This document shows positions 57,267 to 64,000 of a stretch of 64,000 bases of DNA, piece after piece (position 1 is the stretch's first letter; each line of letters opens with the position of its first letter). The notes under the pieces were generated by a model. It ran no database searches, was not told the DNA's origin, and saw only the letters and a list, made by a program, of their open reading frames with translations. Source of the DNA: Oscillibacter sp. Lineage in GTDB: Bacteria > Bacillota > Clostridia > Oscillospirales > Oscillospiraceae. The translations under genes and the position numbers were made by a program. Where the stretch lies: positions 1 to 64,000 of the forward strand of contig JAAVYM010000001.1 in the NCBI GenBank assembly GCA_022791135.1, in the 5' to 3' direction.

Positions 57267-58331
57267 TCAGGTGAAAAATCCGGTAGTGTCCACTACCAGA
57301 TCTGCTGCCTTCTCTGTGCCGCAGGCGGCGAAATACCGCTCCTCCAGCGTCCGCCATACCTGGTCGAAGGTGGGGTAGTAGTCTCCCTCCCGGGCCTGAA
57401 GGCGGCGGGTCTGCTCCTCCTTTTCACAGGAGAGGAAAAGCTTATAGTCGTAGTAGCCCGCCAGGTCCGGGTGCTGGGAGTAGGTGCCCTCCACCAGGAT
57501 CAGGCCCTCCCGAATCTCCAGCTCCCGCCGCTCCAGGAGGACGCCATTGTGATAGAGTTCCGCCGTTTCCCGCTTTTGCGCAGGCTTTAAGGCGGGTAGC
57601 AGCACCTCCTTCCGGAACCGCTCCAGATCCATGTTCCCGGCGGGAATCTCCATCCAGTTCGAAACCCGGTGCTCCCAGGGAAGGTAGTAGTCGTCCATAT
57701 GGAGCACCCGGCAGGGGATCAGCTCCGCCGCCAGGGAGGCAAAGCCTGTCTTTCCGCTGCCGCAGCGGCCGTCTACCGCCGCCGCAGCGGGCTTTGCCCG
57801 CCGGGCTTTCACGTCCCGCTCCAGCTTCTCCAACGGCACCAGTGCCGGGAGAAATCCCGCCAGCTTTGTTTGCAGGACCCGGTAATGGGGGCGGTAAGCG
57901 TTCCGGTATGCCTCGCTGTGATGGACCGGGGGGCAGCCCTCCCGCCGCCAGGACTCCAAATACAAGTTCAGGCCGGGGACGGGGAGGGCGGACAGATGCT
58001 CCAGCTTTTCTGTCAGGCCTTCCCGGCTTCCCGCCGCTTCCGCCATAGTTCTGGTGAACATCCGCCCAATCAGCGGCAGCTCCCACAGGGTCGAGAGCGC
58101 TTGGGTGATGGGAAAGCGGCACAGGCCGTTCCCAATGGGTTCCGGGGGCATGGGCTGTGTTCCCGCCTCTTTTCGCTCCATCAAGAGGGACGATAGGACT
58201 TTGTCCGGGCTTTGCACCATATGAGCGGGGCCGAACTCGCTCTGATAGGCCAGCTTGGCGAAATCCTGGGGTTCCATCCGGGGATAGCGTGTCCAGTGCT
58301 CCCGGGCAATCGCCAGGAAATTCCCGCTCAT
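57267..58331 (-). CDS. two-domain protein: uncharacterised N-terminus plus uridine kinase-like P-loop C-terminus
   Basis: AAAVDGRCGSGKTGFASLAAEL, VLHMDDYYLPWEHRVSNWMEIPAGNMDLERFRKEVLLP, LILVEGTYSQHPDL resemble the Udk/PanK fold. Confidence 0.8.
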   Translation of the reverse strand: MSGNFLAIAREHWTRYPRMEPQDFAKLAYQSEFGPAHMVQSPDKVLSSLLMERKEAGTQPMPPEPIGNGLCRFPITQALSTLWELPLIGRMFTRTMAEAAGSREGLTEKLEHLSALPVPGLNLYLESWRREGCPPVHHSEAYRNAYRPHYRVLQTKLAGFLPALVPLEKLERDVKARRAKPAAAAVDGRCGSGKTGFASLAAELIPCRVLHMDDYYLPWEHRVSNWMEIPAGNMDLERFRKEVLLPALKPAQKRETAELYHNGVLLERRELEIREGLILVEGTYSQHPDLAGYYDYKLFLSCEKEEQTRRLQAREGDYYPTFDQVWRTLEERYFAACGTEKAADLVVDTTGFFT

Positions 58332-58747
58332 AGCCCCAGCTCCCTTATCGCCAAGTCCGCGGCGTTGCGCAGATACTCCTCTAGGCGGCGTTCCTCCGTC
58401 CCTGCTACCAGAACGCCGCAGGAGGCGGAGGGAATCAGGATCTTCACCGCCTCCGCCCCGGAGACGGCAGCGGCCATTCTGGGGGAGACCTCCCCCAGAA
58501 TACCGTTGGCCAGGATCACGCCGATGGGACCTAGGATCAGGTCCGCCCGGGCGGCATTGCAGGCCACGGCGTTTTCCCCTGTGGCCCCCTGGAACGCACC
58601 CGCCTTCAGCATGGCGGCAGTGGCCGCCACGTTGGTTCCAACGCAGAGAAGACGGCAGTCCTCGGGCAGACGGGGCTTCAGCAGGCGCACCAGCTGGCTC
58701 CCCACGCCGCCGCCCTGGCCGTCCAAGATCAAGACCGTGCGGGCCAC
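58328..58747 (-). CDS. DUF3842 family protein
   Basis: VLILDGQGGGVGSQLVRLLK...VGTNVAATAAMLKAGA. Confidence 0.82.
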   Translation of the reverse strand: MARTVLILDGQGGGVGSQLVRLLKPRLPEDCRLLCVGTNVAATAAMLKAGAFQGATGENAVACNAARADLILGPIGVILANGILGEVSPRMAAAVSGAEAVKILIPSASCGVLVAGTEERRLEEYLRNAADLAIRELGL

Positions 58748-58751
58748 GCCG

Positions 58752-59900
58752 TCACCTCCCGAACAGCTCCGCCGCCCTGCGCATATTCTCCATTACAGGC
58801 ACGGCGAAGGGGCAGCGCTTCTCACAGGCTCCGCAGGAAATGCACTCCCCCGCTCCGTGGGGCAGGGCGGCATAATGTTCCCGCACGGTCTCCGGGACCG
58901 TGCCCTGGGCCAGGGAGAGATTTAAAAATTTTGTGACGCTTGCCACGTCGATTCCCGCGGGGCAGGGGACGCAGTGACCGCAGTACATACAGTGACCCTT
59001 CCAGCTGATTTTCGGCAGAGAGGCCAGAGCAGAGGCATAGTCCCGCTCCGACTCCGGAGCCTCTTCAAAGGCGATACTCCGTTTCAGATCTTCCAGATTT
59101 CGGGCGCCGGACATGACGCAGGCCACGCCCGGACGGTCCAGGGCGTATTGGAGGCATTGGAAATCCGTCAGAGCCTTCCCCGCTGGGGAAAGGCGGTCGC
59201 TGAGCAGGTCCCCGCCGCCGAAGGCCTTCATTACCGTGATGCCCACCCCCAGCCGCTGGCAGGTCTCATACAGCTCCTGCCGCTCCGGGTCCATGTTCAA
59301 AAGCGGCGCTTCGTAGTTTTGGGGCGCCCACAGCTGCTCTACGTCCTCCCCGGCGGGCTGAAGGTCATAGCAGGGATTGACGCTGAACATCAGCACGTCG
59401 ATCAGCCCGGTATTTACCGCTGCCAGGGCGACCTGGGGATTGTGGCTGGACAGGCCGATGCAGCCGATGGTCCCGGCCGTCTTCTGCTCCCGGGCATACT
59501 CCATGACTGGGCCGCGGAGCACTTGCTCCCAGTCGGACAGGGAGTCCACATAGTGAATCATGCCGATTTCCACATAGCCGGTCTCCAGCCGCCGGAGCTG
59601 GTCCTCAAAGCCCTCCCGGACCTCGGCGATGTCCCGGGTCCGTTTGTATTGGCCGTCCTTCCAAATGGTGCAGAGGTGGGCCTGGAGGACAAAACGGTCC
59701 CGACGCCCCCGGAGGGCGCGGCCCAGATTGGAGCGGAAATCCGGATTAGGAGTGTAGAGGTCGATGCAGCGGACGCCGCCGGCCTCCATAACGTCTACCA
59801 GTTTCCGGACTTCCTCATAGGGCTTGTCTAAAAAGCCCTCGCAGCCCATGCCGATTTCGCTCACGGAGATGCCGGTTCTGCCCAACGCGCGGTATCGCAT
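58752..59900 (-). CDS. aldo/keto reductase with C-terminal 4Fe-4S binding domain
   Basis: YRALGRTGISVSEIGMGCEG; CMYCGHCVPCPAGIDV; CISCGACEKRCPFAVPV. Confidence 0.93.
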   Translation of the reverse strand: MRYRALGRTGISVSEIGMGCEGFLDKPYEEVRKLVDVMEAGGVRCIDLYTPNPDFRSNLGRALRGRRDRFVLQAHLCTIWKDGQYKRTRDIAEVREGFEDQLRRLETGYVEIGMIHYVDSLSDWEQVLRGPVMEYAREQKTAGTIGCIGLSSHNPQVALAAVNTGLIDVLMFSVNPCYDLQPAGEDVEQLWAPQNYEAPLLNMDPERQELYETCQRLGVGITVMKAFGGGDLLSDRLSPAGKALTDFQCLQYALDRPGVACVMSGARNLEDLKRSIAFEEAPESERDYASALASLPKISWKGHCMYCGHCVPCPAGIDVASVTKFLNLSLAQGTVPETVREHYAALPHGAGECISCGACEKRCPFAVPVMENMRRAAELFGR

Positions 59901-59994
59901 AGTGATACGCCTCCTTGTCTTCCAAAATCATGTATGCGGAACGAGTTCAGCATACCATCTGGAGTTCACTCCATGTCAAGGCTTTTTTTGCCGC

Positions 59995-61443
59995 CTACTC
60001 CCGCTCCCGCAGCAGGGTCTGCTTGATGTCCCACAGCCGCTGGCTCAGGTCCACATAATAAGTGTGGGGGTTTTCAAAGCGCTTTACCTCGTTCCAGAGC
60101 GTGTCCACCTGCTCTTTGCAGTAGGATTGAATTTCCTGGAGGCTGGGCCGCCGGTAAACCAGCTCGCCGCCCAGGAAAATGGGTTGCTGAAGGGGCCTGA
60201 CAGTAAAATTGGTGTAGGTTTTCCGCTTCCAGGTGGCCCGGGGGTCGAACAGCTCCAAACTTCGGTTCTCGTCCACCTTCTCGTCCCAGACGGTGATATA
60301 GTCCGCCTCAGCCTTGCCGGTGTCCTTGTCGAAAATGCGGTAGACCTTTTTAAAATGGGGATTGGTGATCTTCTCCACATTTTCGCTGACTTTGATTTTG
60401 GGGGTGATGACCCCTGCGGCGTCTTCCACAGCCACCAGCTTATATACACCGCCGAAAACGGGCTGGCTGCTGGCGGTGATCATCCGCTCTCCTACGCCGA
60501 ACATGTCCACCTGAGCGCCCTGGATCAGCAAGTCCCGGATGATATACTCGTCCAAGGAGTTGGAGGCGGAGATTTTGCACTCCGTCCAGCCCGCGTCATC
60601 CAGCATTTTCCGGGCCTTCTGGGTGAGGTAGGCGATATCGCCGGAGTCCAGCCGTATGCCGCACGCCTGGATGCCCAGGGGCTTGAGCACCGCGTCGAAG
60701 GCCCGGATGGCGTCGGGGATGCCGGATTTCAGGGTGTTATAGGTGTCCACCAGGAGCGTGGCGTTGTGGGGATAGAGCTTGCAGTAGGTCTCAAAGGCCT
60801 CGTACTGAGTGTCGAACATCTGGACCCAGGCATGGGCCATGGTTCCCCCGGCGGGAACGCCGTAGAGCTGGTCGGAGATGGTGCAGGCGGTCCCGGCGCA
60901 GCCGCCGATATAGGCAGCCCGAGCGCCGGTAATAGCCCCGTCGATGCCTTGGGCCCGGCGGGAGCCGAACTCCAGCACCGTCCGCCCCTGAGCCGCCCGA
61001 ACGATGCGGTTGGCCTTGGTAGCGATGAGGCTTTGGTGGTTGACGGCCAGCAGGGTGAAGGTCTCGATGAGCTGGGCCTGAACGGCGGGAGCGCGGACGG
61101 TGATCACCGGCTCCTGGGGGAAGATGGGCGTCCCTTCGGGGATGGCCCAGATGTCGCCGGTGAAGCGGAAATCTTTCAGGTAGGCCAGGAATTCCTCGGG
61201 AAACAAATTCCGCCCCCGGAGGTAGGCGATGTCCTCATCGTCGAAGTGCAGATCTAGGATATACTCAATGAGCTGGTCCAACCCGGCGCAGATGGCAAAG
61301 CCGCCCCGGTCCGGCACGTCCCGGAAGAAGACATCAAAATAGGTAATCCGGTCCTGGAAACCCGCTTGGAAATAACCGTTGCTCATGGTCAGCTCGTAGA
61401 AATCGCAAAGCATGGTCAAGTTCAACTTTTGCTCGGTGTGCAT
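59995..61443 (-). CDS. pncB: nicotinate phosphoribosyltransferase
   Basis: MLCDFYELTMSNGYFQAG, FGSRRAQGIDGAITGARAAYIGGCAGTAC, ACGIRLDSGDIAYL. Confidence 0.96.
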   Translation of the reverse strand: MHTEQKLNLTMLCDFYELTMSNGYFQAGFQDRITYFDVFFRDVPDRGGFAICAGLDQLIEYILDLHFDDEDIAYLRGRNLFPEEFLAYLKDFRFTGDIWAIPEGTPIFPQEPVITVRAPAVQAQLIETFTLLAVNHQSLIATKANRIVRAAQGRTVLEFGSRRAQGIDGAITGARAAYIGGCAGTACTISDQLYGVPAGGTMAHAWVQMFDTQYEAFETYCKLYPHNATLLVDTYNTLKSGIPDAIRAFDAVLKPLGIQACGIRLDSGDIAYLTQKARKMLDDAGWTECKISASNSLDEYIIRDLLIQGAQVDMFGVGERMITASSQPVFGGVYKLVAVEDAAGVITPKIKVSENVEKITNPHFKKVYRIFDKDTGKAEADYITVWDEKVDENRSLELFDPRATWKRKTYTNFTVRPLQQPIFLGGELVYRRPSLQEIQSYCKEQVDTLWNEVKRFENPHTYYVDLSQRLWDIKQTLLRERE

Positions 61444-61688
61444 GGAAACACCCTCTTTTCAAGTAGTTCCCTTGATTATAAGCAAAGCGCTGGGGAATTG
61501 CAATCTCTTTTTTGCGCTTCTCCGCAAAAGGCATGGAGGAGCGAAGCAGCAGAGACAAAAATCCGGGAACATCCTCCCAAATTGCGCTTTCGTGTGCATT
61601 TCAGTGCGCCCTTTGGGTGGAACCTCTTGTAAATCGGCGCAGCTTGTGGTAAAATCAAAAAGCATATTTATGAGAAAGCGGTGGCGGC

Positions 61689-62486
61689 ATGGAAAACTAT
61701 TCCTTTAAAACTGTGGCCTTCGGCGGATTTGACAAGCAGGATGTGGCGCGGTATTTAGAGCAGTCTTCGGAAAAAGCTGCTGCTGAGCAGCGGGAACTGG
61801 AAAGGGAGATTGAGGAGCTTCGCCGGCAGGCGGCGGAACAGGCGGAAAAGGTGGAGCAGCTTGAAAGTGAGGTGGGCCGGCTGAATGTGCAGCGGGACTG
61901 GCTGCAGTCCCAGCTGGACACGGAGACCGCCACCCGGAAGGATTTAGAGTCTCTGCGATCTCTGGAGCAGGATATTGCCCGGGTGAGCGCGGAGGCCGAT
62001 GCCCTGCGCCCGGACGCCGAGGCTTACGCCCGATTTCGGGAGCGGCTGGGGTCCATTGAGTGCGAAGCCAGGAATCGGGCCGACGATCTGGAGGATGCCG
62101 CCGCCGAGCGGACCCGCCGGACGATGGAGATGTTTCAGAGCCAATATCAGGATTTGATGGGGCTTTTTCACGCTGCCACCAGCCGCATAACCCGGGAACT
62201 TCAGGAAATCGAGGCGGCACTGACGCAACTGCCCCGGAACATGGACGAGACGGAGACTGCGCTGAATGCGTTGGCCGCCAGCCTCCAAAAGGGACCGGAC
62301 GGCCGAGCGCTCTTCCTGTCCGGGGAAAAACAGGAAACTGCCCCAACGGCTCAAGAACCTGCTTTCAAGAGCGAGCCGGAGGAGCATACGGCTGTGGAGG
62401 CGGACATAGAAGCGGACTGTTCGCCGGAGGGAGATCCTCCAGTGGAAAAGGACCCTATGAAGGCAGAGGAGCCTGGAGGATTATAA
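61689..62486 (+). CDS. DivIVA-like coiled-coil protein
   Basis: FKTVAFGGFDKQDVARYLEQSSEKA N-terminus followed by long coiled coil. Confidence 0.7.
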   Translation: MENYSFKTVAFGGFDKQDVARYLEQSSEKAAAEQRELEREIEELRRQAAEQAEKVEQLESEVGRLNVQRDWLQSQLDTETATRKDLESLRSLEQDIARVSAEADALRPDAEAYARFRERLGSIECEARNRADDLEDAAAERTRRTMEMFQSQYQDLMGLFHAATSRITRELQEIEAALTQLPRNMDETETALNALAASLQKGPDGRALFLSGEKQETAPTAQEPAFKSEPEEHTAVEADIEADCSPEGDPPVEKDPMKAEEPGGL

Positions 62487-62592
62487 GAAAAAAAGAGGAT
62501 TCATGGAAACGGGCGGTAGGAATGAAAATCCGCAGTTTGGGAAAGCTACTCCGGAAGATTTGACAATCGTCAAAGAAAAAGGAGAGACTTTT

Positions 62593-62811
62593 ATGGCCCG
62601 TTTGAGCACTTATTTTTCCCTGGAGAACGCCGGAGACCGGCATGATGAGAAGCTTTTGAAGCAGGGACTGGATTCCCTGCCCGGCGTGACCTCCGTCAGC
62701 CTCAGCGACCGGGGTTGCGTTGCGGTGGACTATGACTCCACCGGCGTCCGGCAGGATCAGATTCGCCAGAAGGTCCAGGAGCTGGGCTACCAGCTCCGAA
62801 GCGAGGATTAA
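62593..62811 (+). CDS. small HMA-like (heavy-metal-associated fold) protein lacking CxxC
   Basis: KLLKQGLDSLPGVTSVSLSDRGCVAVDYDSTGVRQDQIRQKVQELGYQL; RBS GGAGAG. Confidence 0.65.
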   Translation: MARLSTYFSLENAGDRHDEKLLKQGLDSLPGVTSVSLSDRGCVAVDYDSTGVRQDQIRQKVQELGYQLRSED

Positions 62812-62941
62812 GCCGCTTTTTCAAGAGACGGAGGATCACGGCTTTGCCGCAAAGGTCCTCCTGCCCCTGGCAAGGAGCAGACGAGGGGGCATTTTGGAAG
62901 GTGAATGCCTGGGGATATTTTTTGAGATTTTTCCCGGATGC

Positions 62942-62970
62942 TTGACACGCCAGACAAAGCTTGCTAATAT
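62942..62970 (+). promoter_or_regulatory. sigma-A promoter of T-box-cysE-cysS
   Basis: TTGACA-17 bp-TAATAT. Confidence 0.85.
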
Positions 62971-62976
62971 ACTGAG

Positions 62977-63220
62977 AGAGTCAAGTGAATACCACGGTGA
63001 TCGGGAAGAGTAACCGCCTATCCAACGGGCAGAGAGGGTGTGCCATCGGCTGCAAGCGCACCTGCGGAGGGGGCTGCGAAGTGCGCCCGGGAGTGGGAGG
63101 GTCAGTCCCTCCGCATGGCCCCCGTCAAGGGCTTCCTTGAGTGATAAATGAGAGTGGAACCGCGATCCGTCGCCTCTCGTACTTCGGTACGGGGGGCGAT
63201 GTTCCGTCTCCCGGCCTGAC
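62977..63220 (+). ncRNA. T-box leader, cysteine-specific (UGC specifier)
   Basis: GGGAAGAGTA and CAGAGAGGG Stem I features, GCGAAGTGC specifier region (TGC 63082-63084), T-box AGAGTGGAACCGCG (63151-63164), terminator-like CGCCTCTCGTAC-TTCG-GTACGGGGGGCG. Confidence 0.92.
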
Positions 63221-63237
63221 AAGGAGTGTACCGCGCA

Positions 63238-63822
63238 ATGTATTTGACTCAACTCAGCGGCCTTCTGGCCGCTTACCAGCGCCGGGACCCGGCTGCCCGG
63301 AGCAAACTGGAGGTTTTCCTGCTCTACCCCGGCGTCCATGCCCTGCTGTGGCACCGGGTGTCCCATTGGCTCTACTGCCACCGCCGGTATTTTCTCGCCC
63401 GCTGGATTTCCCAGCATGCCCGGAGCCGGACGGGAATCGAAATCCACCCCGGCGCGATTATTGGCCGGCGGTTGGTCATCGACCACGGCTGCGGCGTCGT
63501 CATCGGCGAGACCGCCGTGATCGGGGACGACTGCCAGCTCTACCAGGGCGTGACTCTGGGAGGCACCGGCAAAGACCAGGGAAAACGACATCCAACCTTG
63601 GGCAATGGCGTGTTGGTGGGATGCGGTGCAAAGATCCTGGGTCCCTTCACCGTGGGAGATCATGCCCGCATTGCGGCGGGGGCTGTGGTATTGGGTCCTG
63701 TGCCGCCGGGCTGCACCGCCGCAGGCGTCCCTGCCCGGATCGTCCGGGAGAGAGACCCGGAAGGGGAAGCATTCGTTCAAAAGCTGGAAGGCCAGCACCA
63801 CGATAAAGAGAGGACGGCATGA
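63238..63822 (+). CDS. cysE: serine O-acetyltransferase
   Basis: Left-handed beta-helix hexapeptides: [58 protein letters not shown]. Confidence 0.97.
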   Translation: MYLTQLSGLLAAYQRRDPAARSKLEVFLLYPGVHALLWHRVSHWLYCHRRYFLARWISQHARSRTGIEIHPGAIIGRRLVIDHGCGVVIGETAVIGDDCQLYQGVTLGGTGKDQGKRHPTLGNGVLVGCGAKILGPFTVGDHARIAAGAVVLGPVPPGCTAAGVPARIVRERDPEGEAFVQKLEGQHHDKERTA

Positions 63823-63823
63823 C

Positions 63824-64000
63824 ATGTATCTGTATAATTCCGCGACGCACAAGAAAGAGGAGTTTCAAACCCACACGCCCGGCCGGGTAGAAATGTACAC
63901 CTGCGGCCCTACGGTGTATCACTTCGCCCATATCGGCAACCTCCGGAGCTACATTATGGAGGATGTGCTGGAGAAGTACCTTCGTTTCGCCGGGTACGAC
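63824..64000 (+). CDS. cysS: cysteinyl-tRNA synthetase, N-terminal part (runs off window end)
   Basis: MYLYNSATHKKEEFQTHTPGRVEMYTCGPTVYHFAHIGNLRSYIMEDVLEKYLRF, class I HIGH-type region. Confidence 0.95.
   Translation, partial: MYLYNSATHKKEEFQTHTPGRVEMYTCGPTVYHFAHIGNLRSYIMEDVLEKYLRFAGYD

Overview
The window looks like ordinary chromosomal core genome from a GC-rich, spore-forming Clostridia-type Firmicute. This is inferred from spoIIID, a SleB-type hydrolase, a Cys T-box, gdpP-rplI-dnaB and tilS-hpt-ftsH; an Oscillospiraceae-like origin is plausible but not provable here. It runs from a partial ppdK (minus) to a partial cysS (plus). I saw no rRNA, tRNA, CRISPR array, prophage, transposase or integrase. 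Recognisable blocks are: ylxM-ffh-rpsP-khpA; flavodiiron protein; a YtrA-like GntR/ABC operon; a large Sel1-repeat protein; ttcA; cls; spoIIID; LCP and SLH/transglutaminase proteins; two adjacent COG0523 GTPases; gdpP-rplI-dnaB-tilS-hpt-ftsH; a DUF3100/TauE/amidohydrolase/Crp block; ROK-AGE epimerase-RpiR-YesL; alr; a TM1266-like gene plus an SsuABC-like transporter; an Afu/Fbp-type ABC transporter with a binding-protein/HisKA/AraC-RR system; gdhA; two ECF S components with a MocR regulator; DUF3842/kinase; pncB; and T-box-cysE-cysS. The best candidate for something undescribed is the ~200-nt leader before the TM1266-like gene (40222-40420). It has a strong sigma-A promoter, a nested stem architecture, and a 9-bp stem that is mutually exclusive with a hairpin just before the RBS, so it reads like a riboswitch of unassigned class. 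All calls are by eye from the sequence and supplied translations; no searches or folding were run.
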